A stretch of 64,000 bases of DNA from an uncultured Clostridia bacterium (GTDB taxonomy: Bacteria; Bacillota; Clostridia; UBA1381): assembly GCA_947624485.1 (NCBI GenBank), contig CANQKM010000012.1:1-64000 (forward strand), given 5' to 3'. Positions 16,201 through 26,900 of this stretch are shown in pieces (position 1 is the stretch's first letter; the number at the start of each line of letters is the position of its first letter). A program made the translations under genes and the position numbers. The notes beneath the pieces are model-generated. The model was not told where the DNA came from and ran no database searches. It saw only the letters and a list, made by a program, of their open reading frames with translations.

Positions 16201-17954
16201 TATATCTCACATGGCTCGAAGACGGATATATGTTTGACATAGTAAACATATCCGATATATTGGATCCTATCTTTGACGCGGAACTCGATAAGGGTATCGC
16301 GGACACGTCCGCTTACAGAAACACGGACCATTCCTCGGACGGCTGGTGGATAAAGACGGCAGATGAACTTAATATGAACGAAAGCGATTACGAGAGCAGC
16401 ATTTACGGAAGAATTGCCGACGGTCGGTTCAAAACAGCAAAGACGAATCTCAGAGGCGATTCCGAGCTAATGACGAGTATCGGCTCGTATAAGCTAACTG
16501 CGGACGATACCGATATATATGTGTTCTATACCGAATTCGGACAAGATCATTACAGTACCGGTATGGAAATTTACGGCGCACGGATGGAAAATAACGGTGA
16601 GTTTACGACCGGCGTACAGATAACCGATTTTGACAAGGTTATAGATGAGCTTGATTTATATATGACCGATGACGGAAAAATAAGCGCCGTATCAAATTAC
16701 TACAGTCAGTGGATAGACGAGGATTATCATATCAGGTACGGCGAAAACGAGCTGGTTGAAATCGACTTTGAGCCGGAAAGCTCGGTAAAAATTACGGACG
16801 GAATAACGTTCCCGCAAAGGCTCGCGCCGAATGTCGGCTCAACGCTGGAGTTTAGCGTTGAAAACGACGGCTTGTACGACGCGGAGGGCTATAGCGTGAA
16901 GGTCAGCGAGGTCAAGGACGGAAAAGAAAATCTAATCTACGATAAGGATTTTGACACGGTGCTCAAATCCGGCGAAACGGCGGATATTTCCGTTCCGTGG
17001 GTTATCCCCGAAAATACCGACAACATGAGCATCAAGGTCGAGATAGCGGAACACGGCGCAAACGGTTCGGTTATCAAAACGGAGGAGGTCCCGCATAAGG
17101 TCAAGCTGACGGCAGAACCGCTTGAAATCACGCGTGACGGAAATGAATACACGGTAAGCGCGAAAATAGTAAACGACGGCAATGTACCTTCGGCTATTCA
17201 GACCGCCGTTCTTACGGAAAACGACAGTAATTACAATAAGATCAAGGATTGCGGCACGACTGGGATCCCGTCGCTCGAACCGGGCGAGGAAACGGCTGTG
17301 CAAATAAAATTCACGCCGGCTGTTGACGATTTTGACGAACATCAGTATCTCAATTTACGTCTTAAATCGGACAACGGCTTGGAAACGAACGGTAAAATTA
17401 TAGGCACCGTACCCGTTATCGCCGAAATTAACGGCGGTGCGGAAAGCGTGACACTGCCGGCAGGAGAAACGGTCCCGATAGAAACGAAGGCGGCTCCGTG
17501 GAATGCGCTTGCAGGCGAGGTAAAATACTACTCGTCGGATAACAACGTGGCTGTGGTAAACACGGACGGTGAAATAGTTGCGGTATCCGTGGGAACCGCT
17601 GTGATAAGCGCATATTATACGGAGTGCAACGCAAAGGATACAATTACTGTTAGCGTAACGCCCGCAAATGAAAGCGGCGGCGAAACGATACACGGCAGCA
17701 TAACTGTTGACGGAAGTAACATAACCGTGTCGGCGGATAAGGACTGCGGCGCGGTGGTTATTGCGGCTGATTACGATCCCGAAACGAATAAGCTTGAAAG
17801 GGTACATACAATGGAGGTCGGGCTTACGGCGGGAGAAACAAAAACAATTGACACGACTGAATGGGATATGACGCTTGGCAGCGAGGACAAAATAATGCTG
17901 TGGAACTCATTGGGCAATATGCAGCCGCTGTGCGGTGCGGTGTCAGGTCGATAA
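10269..17954 (+). CDS. Giant secreted protein 1 (Calx-beta, beta-propeller-like, CARDB and Ig-like regions)
   Basis: A 2561-residue protein with a signal peptide (MKKLLSAILSVSMLAPLAVI, cleavage after KAE or VKA). Residues about 54-262 form a Calx-beta-like unit, split by a very acidic insert (about 98-198, rich in E, D and T), whose second half ends SEGDEGFSMLLVNPEG. A second Calx-beta-like unit follows (263-367). The middle (370-1700) has no family I recognise; it includes YWANGWANSDYKYKD-type aromatic stretches. Residues about 1718-2145 have repeated blades (GRKLVTFIGNN, GKVYIAWADAN, NVYVTYMKRD, GKVYLTWLEDG) suggesting a sialidase-like propeller without seen catalytic residues. About 2175-2378 resembles CARDB, 2379-2464 a Big_2 Ig fold, and the last 90 residues a tail shared with two other proteins here. 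No LPxTG or SLH anchor. GGAGG precedes ATG 10269. Confidence 0.85.
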   Translation: MKKLLSAILSVSMLAPLAVIPVKAEPTPIPLKTSRIDTEKLPEGDLIYMGTAAATLDEEDAVYEFPIYREGDLSKGASVTVHTLDMTAVYGKDYEIVDEDVEESGDKQSLLEMSVTEGLKESDEDTAQTYEDAEETETADYADAEVTETTDGTGEKSLRELKEEQTGEDTRAPYEDAEPVSPVQDVVNSMVPEAMQSIRYSSEFTVDFAPDESEKTVRFRIIDDNKSEGDEGFSMLLVNPEGAELYEVTSLSVTVTDNEPVKHSTVSFSKKTYSSKDGQISVKIKRKGAEYSLCTFMLRSDGDTAVAGENYAEVNDEVVFMPYETEKNIDIPVRGSGEFKLLIRELDACEEGKYTEAAIRVDEPEDGNIRSISDGSGTRISAADGDIQVTAASGDKPSPDNCDQQENVTINGKECILCYNLPDDWPKTDPTEGYIYSDEDYDVPPEVGKYYFSTDESHGGYFKYGSHTGSPTYWANGWANSDYKYKDEMSDMSYNHGYLQWYSSLISNTGTAYTYTNQPVLQPIYYQCITPHWVSEQDVFGGNKGRITIGTQINSDGSSMTDGTSADVNGKYLNDSSSMPLEMETGYITLHEPASGTSGYDVNKKEYINVAAVDEDGGKTPKSYIRFYGVAAMYKRFDFKLSNPPTLSYKSGWNGETKQYETQNLAPFFQDMDSGVEISVGNPRRAFFANPDQNEQSFVLNMTEANFDGHSDMFGKLTGYTLNINPGSTDSKVSLTYPTDFLDYVQQNYSSAYEAEKKKVEEDLRVIPVDEYFVSWIGAKEKKAASSDFTDQTGGYHQNLDLTPIVEYDPVKVTVEAPVETGAQGLGAFDDPELSVGTHENIFHAGDRISMQSTPDDPTLYESIGYEVSTDQGQSWNVIASNEDKDFLFLEPDKDYVVRPCIVEKKNRIEVVFDDGAEKYLQVQNLISEEDLEAEIEKESEAEKTSDEALKNRHFLDINHDAGTLRGRMNPVVSSLYTLNITSVEDGNYIYRPVITHSGNTENSGPYTTNAYSLVARQFAADNVLHISYKRVSKKDMTGFNISGTITSNFPTIRSTPTEPKSIPVEGYTVNSGAGTQSPNGDASSSDSGVHYDYLVDGTSTTSQKDGTFMLSGIYGQTGDVITVAVTNDISNGEVFDVTLNDRGGVDRDTGNFIVNAREMSISYPSSAPEITGVHYKYESGTAADLPDTGYEIPIEDSILDISFDINPKGHKIKKIVMCVVSTTGAENTYDATAADDAEYTFTAKIENVTEDINTGDAVYAYIVDGEDRVVTSETLDEDGSPLPSATPTTNTYEVEYPKVNTGLLFASVSNKTMPQTYDFNQSETVDIPIIGSAHGVAQSGKLKLQRINWDGTAAGDTGYTLQANISVLHGTTSTPSTEDKKGLITKFHDKAKEVNAKNGNIQDLTTSFVDMDDDGEGDASSRVKSEKKYFNGRKQKQEQMKKAYAGFNSQKYSLEYMIILAFDFVKDPVKNEYIFSYGTVALGGTFDFNKTLYSAISNVPVFLNITTSLQVNMVVSYSTDDGMNALSAGDFDEYGGNVADLISQDHEGQDKFDLIITGKLQVGVGICGVLSARGYVSLTVEFAMQCQDFEAGVLLTAAGGIGFDLLVISIDVDIGSVSIGAGSLANKSGFSLFGGLAGSGSFYSANAGRPVFALTNVGETAENGDKIISTDNDQTIKEHTYSNGNTDMSRFGAGSEVMPMSVPQTVSKHTLLSNAAERTRPHIIPLGDGRKLVTFIGNNATRDEKNGATLYYSVYDGTWSVPQPVADDGTMDSDTAVQLSDGKVYIAWADANRTVTENDATDDALNSFGISMAVYDVETGTMSDEITVVNDRFMNASPQLEADGSNVYVTYMKRDLTDMRDETDLTNMGYLYSTMANVTYNAETGTVNDEQYISIQHELTDPLAADYQTQLYKTGGKTFMLSAYTVDGDENLYTPDDRELYLGITDLNTGEEYFPIRITNNAVSDTTPQLTEIRGKVYLTWLEDGYMFDIVNISDILDPIFDAELDKGIADTSAYRNTDHSSDGWWIKTADELNMNESDYESSIYGRIADGRFKTAKTNLRGDSELMTSIGSYKLTADDTDIYVFYTEFGQDHYSTGMEIYGARMENNGEFTTGVQITDFDKVIDELDLYMTDDGKISAVSNYYSQWIDEDYHIRYGENELVEIDFEPESSVKITDGITFPQRLAPNVGSTLEFSVENDGLYDAEGYSVKVSEVKDGKENLIYDKDFDTVLKSGETADISVPWVIPENTDNMSIKVEIAEHGANGSVIKTEEVPHKVKLTAEPLEITRDGNEYTVSAKIVNDGNVPSAIQTAVLTENDSNYNKIKDCGTTGIPSLEPGEETAVQIKFTPAVDDFDEHQYLNLRLKSDNGLETNGKIIGTVPVIAEINGGAESVTLPAGETVPIETKAAPWNALAGEVKYYSSDNNVAVVNTDGEIVAVSVGTAVISAYYTECNAKDTITVSVTPANESGGETIHGSITVDGSNITVSADKDCGAVVIAADYDPETNKLERVHTMEVGLTAGETKTIDTTEWDMTLGSEDKIMLWNSLGNMQPLCGAVSGR

Positions 17955-17966
17955 GGAGGTACGGAT

Positions 17967-20900
17967 ATGAAGAAACGACTTACAGGATTATTTATTGTAT
18001 TAAGCATGCTTATCGCTCTTGTACCCAAAGTATCCTATGCCGATGCGCAGGGTATGAACGGTGAAGGCACCGAATCCAATCCATACCTCTTATCAACCGG
18101 CGAGGATATTATCGATCTTGCAAACAATATTTCCGACGGCTCACTTCAAACCAAGGGAATATATTTCGAGATGACAAAGAATATTGACATCTCACAGGAA
18201 AGTTTTTCGGGTTTCGGAAATGCGGATTTTCCGTTTGAGGGTTCATTTGACGGAAACGGTAACACGTTGACCGTAAATATGAGCTCCGATGAAAGCTTTG
18301 TAGGTCTGTTCCCGTATATCGGCAGCAGCGGAACGGTTAAAGCGATTACGCTTAAAGGCAGCATTACAGGAACTGCCGAACGCGGCGATGATTATTTTGT
18401 CGGCGGCATAGCCGGTGAAAACCGAGGCGAGATAAGCGGCTGTATCAACAGAGCCAAAATCACGGCGGAGCGCGCGGACGCAAGCATAAGCGTACTGGCG
18501 GGTATCGCGGGATATAACTACGGCACGATAAGAAGCTGTGTAAACACGGAAGACATTACCGCGCCGGACGGTATGTCCGCCGCGGGCATTGCCGGCTCCG
18601 CCTACGGAGAATCGGCGGATAATCAGGCGCATATCATCTACTGTGCAAATACCGCCCAAATTACCGCAAAGGACAAATCGGCGGCGGGAATACTGCTTAC
18701 TGCGAATAAATATACGGTCATCGAAAACTGCCGCAACGAAAATACTGTAAAGTCTGAAAGCGGCTGCGCGGCAGGTATTGTATATGATGTTCGCACGGGC
18801 GGACACGGAACTTTAAATAAGTGCGTTAATGAAGGCTCGATCGAGGGTGGCGGCAATTCGGTAGGCGGAATAGTTGCGGTATTAAACGATGCGGACGTAA
18901 GCCGATGCAACAACACCGGAAGCGTTGTATGCACAAGAGAGAGCGACGGGAACCGCGTAGGCGGCATAGTCGGCGATGCGGCGGACGGCAATATTTATAT
19001 GTCGTACAATGCGGCTGCGGTAACGGCTAAGGGAGAGTTGCAAAACAGCGTCGGCGGTATCGCGGGCGAGTTCGGCTATACGAACCAGGATTCAATCATT
19101 GAAAGCTGTTATAACAGCGGTGCTGTCGAAAATAACGGTACAGGCTACGCGGGCGGCATTACGGGTATAAACTATGCTATTCACGCCGTCAATCTTTACA
19201 ATACCGGCAGTGTTTCGGTAAAGGGCGAACAGCAAACAACTACGACGGATGACGGTGAAAGCTATGTAGGCGACGGCATAGCACGTGCCGGAGGTATCGC
19301 GGGCGGCAATATGCCGCGAAATTCACATTCACCGATTATAAGCTTTTCGTACAATACGGGAACGGTTACACAAAGCGGAATCAGCAAAAGCGATTCACGC
19401 GCGGGAGGCATAGTCGGCGAAAACGGCTTAAACACTCAAACGCACAGCGAAGGCTCGCTCAAAGACTGCTATTATCTTGCAAGCTCCGCCGTCACGGCGG
19501 ACGGAGAAAGCTTGGACGGCAGGCTTGATTCTGTAAGCAACAAAGCCTCCTTTGTAAGCTGGGACTTTGATTACACGTGGGAAATGGGAAGCAGCGGTCC
19601 CGTATTCAAGAGCGATGGACAGACTTCGTCGACTGCGTTTGAAACGGACGGCGACGCTCTTAAAAAGATTTCCGCAAACGTTCAAAACGGAAGTACATAT
19701 ATCGGCAAATACTTTGCGGTCGTCGACAATGTAAATCTTCGGTCGGGATGGGTTCCGATAGGCGGCGCGGATATGCCGTTTGAGGGAAATATTGACGGAC
19801 TCGGTCATCAAATGGCGGTCGAACTGACGAGCGACGGCGGCTGCAGCGGTTTTGTCGGTAATTTGGGCAGACTCGGAAGCATAAAAAATCTTGCCATAAC
19901 CGGCACTATCGGCGTGAACGCAAACGGCGGCGATGTATACGTCGGCACCTTCGCAGGCTATAGCGAGGGTACTATCGAAGGCTGCACAAACAGAGCCCCC
20001 GTAACAGTTAACGCCTCAAAAGGGAACATATACGCGGGCGGCATAGCCGGATATAACAACGGCGGAACTATCTCGCAAAACCATAATCAAGACACGCTTA
20101 CCGTCACCGGCGGCGAAAAGGCGTATGCGGGCGGTATCGCGGGCTTTAACGATTTCGGCGGAATAATAAGCGATAACTACAGCGATGATTCGGTTTCGGT
20201 TTCGGGCGCAGCCACGGCTGCCGCAGGGCAGATAACAGGCTCACAAAGCGGCACCTCGCTGACAAAAAATTGCTACTATTACGGCGAAAGCAAAGAAAAC
20301 GTAAGCGGTGTTACGGGCGACGGAAGCCCGTTTGAAAGCTGCTATTACCTTGCAAGCGCCTCCGACGGAAAAGCGGCGATCACCGAAGCGCAGTTTAACG
20401 ACGCAAGCACATTCTACAACTGGGATTTCGACAAGGTATGGCAGATGGACGAAACGCTTTTAAGACCGACGCTTCGCCCCATCGACGCGGATGCAAACGG
20501 ACTTGACATCAACGGCTTCGGAACGGAGGATTTCCCGTACGAGATTGCGTCGGAGAACGATTTGATGCTTATAAGCGACCTTGTAAAAAATGGAAATGAT
20601 TTCTTTAAAACATACTTTAAAGTAGTACGCCCGATAGAAATCGATTCCGAGGACTGGGTCCCTATAGGTGCGCTCAATAACAGGCCATTCAGTGGCTATT
20701 TTGACGGCGGAGGATACCCGATAACGCTGAATGTTGATTTCTCCCAAAAAATCAACAGGAAAGAGAATGAATGCTTCGGATGCCTGTTCGGATATGTTCA
20801 TAATGCGATTATAACAAATGTTGTTACCGACGGTACGATCGATATAGATTTTACCAAAATCCCGGAAACACAGATACCTGACAGCGTCGGGGTGCTGGTC

Positions 20901-23900
20901 GGCAGGGCGTCAGAACCATCGACCGTTTTCGACTGTGTCAATCAGGCAGATATGAATATCACGCTGCGCGTTGATGAGCTGCAGCCGTACAGTGTTGATA
21001 TAAGCACTATTGTCGGCTACGCGGCGAGCAAAGGGGTGACCGTTTCGGGATGTACCAATAATGGCGATATAAATATCAAGGGCAGCGATCAATTTATGCT
21101 GCATAGCATTAATGATGAAGACATGAATTTCAACGGTTATGTAGCCGGTATAGCCAGAAATGCGGATACGGTGACGGACTGCGTGAATAACGGAAACATA
21201 ACTGTAAGGTCAGCAATAAAAAACGTTGCCGGAATTGTGGGCTATGCTGATAATGCCGTTAAGAACTGTGTCAACAACGGTGATTTGACAATAGCCAATG
21301 ATGATGTTCTCGAAGATCCCCATCCGTATGCGCCGGATGTATTCAGTGAGAGAACAATATCGGGTATAGTTTACGACATATCTAAAACCGATGATGGCTG
21401 CGGCGTAAAGAACTGCACCAACAACGGCGACATAAAAATGGACACGCCGCAGCTGACAAAAGGCAGCTACACAGGAAGACTTTCGGGTATTATCAATTCA
21501 ATAGACGCAAACTCCGGCGATGACGGAGTTATTGAGAACTGTGAGAACCACGGTGATATTTATATGGATTATTCCAAGCTCTCCGGCGATGTCAATGCGC
21601 AGGTAGTGAGCGGCGGAATAGTCAGCGCGGTAACGACTGTTTCTTACGTAACCTATGAAAATCACCTTGTTATGGCAAACTGCTATAACGACGGCAAAAT
21701 ATATGCAAATAAAGGCGGCGGCAATATTACCGACATCAGAGGCGGACTGTACGGAGAAATGCCGACCGGCAAAATCGAACACAGCTATAACTATTCCGAA
21801 ACGGAAGGCACCGATCCCATCGGTCCGAAAACCACTTACGGACCGGTCTACAACCAGAAACAGTACGATACGCCGCTGGAAAACTGTTATTTCCTAAACG
21901 ACAGCGGCACGACGAGTACACTTAGCGATGCGAACGGAATAAGCTCGGAGCAGTTTGCAAATACCGACACCTTTCAAAACTGGGATCTAACCTATATCTG
22001 GGAAATGGACGAGGAGCTTAAAAGACCTGTGCTAAGAGAACGCGGCACCGAGCAAAATCCGTACATAGTTGACGATGTGAATGATCTGATCGACTTATCT
22101 CGATCTCTTTCCGACGGAGTAGACTTTGAGGGTGAATTCTTTAAAATGACAAAGAATATAGTCATTGACGAGGACAGCGGCTTCACTTATATTACAGGCA
22201 CCTTCAAGGGAACATTTGACGGAAACGGCAACACAATAACGGCGACAACCGATAAATTCGTAAGACTTTTCTACACCGTCGGCGCAGACGCGGTTGTAAA
22301 AAATCTTTCCGTAACCGCGGAAAATAACAGCTACGGAGGCTTGATCGCGAACTACGTCGCCGGAACGATAGAAAACTGTACCGTTGACGCGAACGTAAAT
22401 GCAAGCGATGAGATAAGCGTATGCAGGGGACTTATAGCCAATGAAACAAGCGGCAGCGATACTCCGAAAATCAGGAACTGTACCGCCAAAGGCTCTATAA
22501 ATATCAATGATGACGTGGGCTATATTTCAACCGGCGGAATAATAGGCAAGATAGACGTGGACAGAACCCAAATTACAAACTGCTTATCCACGGTGAATAT
22601 GATCACCTTAGACACGGAAGCGAACAACACATATACCGGAGGCATTGTGGGCAGCATCTCTTCGCCTGACGGCGCAAAAATAACCGAATGTCACAATTCG
22701 GGAAATGTATTCGGCGAATTCGCGGTAGGCGGCATAGTCGGATATGTACAGTACAAAGCGTCAGTCCTTAACTGCTTCAACGACGGCGAGGTACGTGTCG
22801 GAGCCGACGCGTCGTCCTACTCATCAGTACCGCTCGGCAGCGCCGGCGGAATCGTCGGCGCGGTCGAAGGCAGAGCTGATTCTTCGTTAAATAAAACAGA
22901 TATAACCAACTGCTATAACTACGGACCTGTAAGAAGCGACGCGGCTGGCGTGGACTGCTGCGGTATCGCCGCAACTGTTATGGACAAAAACGCGCCGCAC
23001 GAGTATCTGGGAAAAATTAACCCGACCTCGACCTACTGGCTCTATAGCAGCGCGGATTTTGCTTACAGGGATTATAACGGAGGACAAGGCGACATTGTAA
23101 ACGATTACAGCGTCAGCAAGGATAAGCTTGCCGACATAAACACGTTCGCGGATTGGGATTTCGGAAACGTATGGATAATGGACGAGGAGCTTCAAAGACC
23201 TGTGCTGCGTTGGGAGAAAGCACATTCCATGTCACTTGGTGAGCTCAACGGCAGCGGAACAGCGGAAGAACCGTATGAAATCTGCGACAAACTGTCGTTT
23301 GAGGCAATGAAGAAATATGTTGACAGCGGAAACGACACAACGGGACTGCATTTCATTCTCACCGAGGATATAGACCTTGGCGGTCTGACGAGCGACGGTT
23401 CGGCGATCGCGTACGAACAAATCACGCCCATAGGTGAAGCACTGTACGTTTTTGACGGAATGTTCGACGGAAATCACCATAAAATCTCAGGTCTGTATAT
23501 AAATTCCGACCTGGAGTTTGTCGGTCTGTTCGCGCGTTTGAGCGAGCAGAGCGAGGTAAAGGATCTAACGATCGAATCGGCGACGGTAAGAGCGTCAAGG
23601 TCAACCGCAAGAGCCGGCGCAATCGCCGGACAGAGCCGCGGCACGATAACGGGCTGCATCAATAAAGGAAGCGTGACGAACGGCGGAGCATATACCGGCG
23701 GTATCGTCGGCTTTGCCGAAAGCGAAAGCGGCGCTCGCATTACGGAGTGCGGCAACGAGGGCACCGTTATCGGAGGCTCACGCGATACCGGCGGTATCGT
23801 GGGAGTACTCACGGGCGTGGGACAAAATCTGTATAATATCGGCAGCGTTACCGGAAGCGGTAATGGAGATTATTACACAGGAGGCATCGCGGGCAGAATT

Positions 23901-26900
23901 TCCGCGTCACCTGCAGGCGGTGCGTATACGTCCGTTATGTATAATACAGGAGAGGTAAGCGGTTCGGACGGAAATACCGCGCAGCTTGTCGGTACGGCGG
24001 GAAGCCAAATAAAGCTTATAACGCACGGTAACTCATCGGGACTTCCCAATGTGGCGGACGGTACGCTCACAAATGTTACATCACATAATGCCGGTGATGA
24101 TTTGTCGGACGGAATACTCACACATGAGCTTAACGGCGAATCCGAAAATAAGCCGTGGCGGCAGCGTATCGGAAGCGACACTCACCCGACATTCTCATCG
24201 GACGATAACGCGGTGGTATACAAGGTGACGTTTATGAAAGACGCGGAACAGGAGGACGGCTCCTTTGAAGAGGCGCTATACCACGAGGAATATATAAACG
24301 CCGACGGCGAAATTACATATCCCGAAGTTCCGACGGACGATCAGTACAAGTTCAAATGGTGGACAGCGGATACGGAGTCAAAAACGGAATTTGCGCCGCC
24401 GGTCACGGGTGATACGATCCTTTACGCCGTAGGCGAGGAAATGTATGGCGGAAATAACGCCGACAGAATTATCCGCATGACCTACGGAACAGAGAGCAGA
24501 ATTGACTTGTCCGAGCACGTGCGCTTTGCGGCGCCGCGAGAGATAGGAGAACTCAGTGACACATCGGGTAAATTTACATACACGATCGTTGAAAGCGGAA
24601 ACTGCGACGAGGCGTATACCTTCGGTGACAGCCTTGTCGTGCCGGCGGGCGTTGATACGGGAATTTATAAATTCACCATACAGGCGGAAAGAAAGCCTGT
24701 GGAAAGTGACGAATTTACGTTGTTCTCAATACAATCTCCGTTTGACCTTGCACCCGTCCGGTTCGACATCAGAGTGATTATGCAAAAACAGGATCAGGTG
24801 ATAAATCCGCCGGAAATGGCAGGCAACAGCGCAACGTCGATACGTTTGAAGCCGATGGATATTCACGGCACTGTATCGTATGCTTTAATCAGCGAGGAGC
24901 TTCTTAACAGCATATACTCCGACGAAGATAACGATAACAGGGTTCTGCCGCTTGTATGGCGCACAAATCCCGTTTTTGAAGGTCTTGATCCGAACACGAG
25001 GTATTATGCGTACGCAAGAACCGAGGGTGACAGCAATTATAACGGCGCCGCGAGCTATCCGGGCATTGTATATACTTCGGAGCATATTCATACATGGACA
25101 TATACGCGGGACGGCAATACAATAACTGCTCAATGCACTGATGATGCCTGCCCCGACAGAAGCGGCGGAAGCTTAACCCTTGACGAACCGTCGGGAGATT
25201 ACGTCTATGACAAGCAGCCTCACCCGCCGATAATCGTCGATACGCTTAAAACGGACGACGTTCCTGTGATTACGTATTACTATAAACCGTTTGACGGCAG
25301 TGATTACACGGTCGTTGACTCGGCTGTGAACGCAGGCAATTACAGGGTTACGGCGACGCTGGGAGAAAATGTGATTACGGTTGAGTACAGCATTTTAAGG
25401 GCGCATCTGCCGTCGGTTGCGGACAGCCTGACGTATCAGGCGTATTACGGCGACACGCTTGAGGATATAAAGCTTCCCGCGGGCTATGCGTGGGAAGGCG
25501 ACGACCGATCGGCGTCGGTCGGAAGCGTGGGTATGCACGCGTTTAAAGCCGTATTCACTCCTAACGACACGCAGAATTACTGCTCCGAAACGCTTGACGT
25601 GATAGTAGAGGTACAGCCCAAGCCCGAGAGCATCATAAGCAGCGAGGACGTGAAAATTGACTATATCGCCGAGCAGCTTCAAGGCTTTGAAGACGGTAAT
25701 TATGCGGTGATTGGCGGCGATGTGATATATGATGAGAGCGTCGGCGCGGACGGAGTGATAAATATAAGAGAGGGTTGCTTCGGTAAGGACATTACGATTG
25801 TGAAAAAGGCGAGAAACAGTAATTACACCATCAGCGAGCGCATTACCGTAAGCATACCGGATAAGCCTGCCGCGCCGGAGGGACTTGAAGCGATCAAGTC
25901 GGATACGGAGGATTCACAGACGGGTAAAATAATCGGCTTGACCGAAGGAATGGAATACCGTTCCGCCAAAGCGCAGGAATGGATTCCCGTTGACTCCGGC
26001 GAAGTGGAAAATCTGCCCCCGGGCGCGTATTATGTCCGCGTTAAGCAAAGCGGCGATGCGTTCGCGGGAAGAGTTGCCATAGTCGCAGTAGGTATAAAGT
26101 CCAAAGTTACCGCAACATTTGTGGACGGAAACGGTGTCATACTTAAAACGGAAAATATCCCAAGCGGCACCGTGCCGACGTATGATTTAACATCTGATTC
26201 CGTGCCGACAAAGAGCAGCACGGCGCAGTATGATTATACATTCACCGACTGGGATAAGGATATATCCGAACCGATTTTTATGGACACGGTTTATACCGCG
26301 CGGTTTAATAATGTTCTTCGCTCATACTCCGTACGCTGGATTGTTAACGGAACGGTTAAAAAGACGGAAACATATGATTACGGCACAATGCCAAGTTACG
26401 GCTCCGAGCCGGAACGCGAAGGCAACGCGTGGTATTCGTATAATTTCAGCGGCTGGTATCCCGAACTTGAAGAAGTAACTGGCAATGCGATATATGCGGC
26501 ATCATTTGAAAGACTGCCGAGGACATATAAGGTAACGCTTAATCCGAACGGCGGAGAAATGACCGACGGAACGGTTACGGAGTACACGGCAGGCGCGGGA
26601 ACCACACTTCCTTCACCGGTAAGAAACGGCTATTCGTTCCTCGGCTGGTATGACGGAGATGGCGTTAAGCATGTCGAGATAGGTATCACGGAGGTGGGAG
26701 ATAAGGAATTTACCGCGCGTTGGCTGAAAGTCAGACAGCGTGAAACTATTATCGATTCAAGCGAGATCGTGACCGATTATGCAAATGAAACGCTTGGCGG
26801 ATTTGAGAACGGAAAATACCTTGTCGTATGCGGAACTCATTCGGAAATTGTTGAGGTAACAGACACGGGGACAATTCCCATCAGTGAAGATTACTTCGGC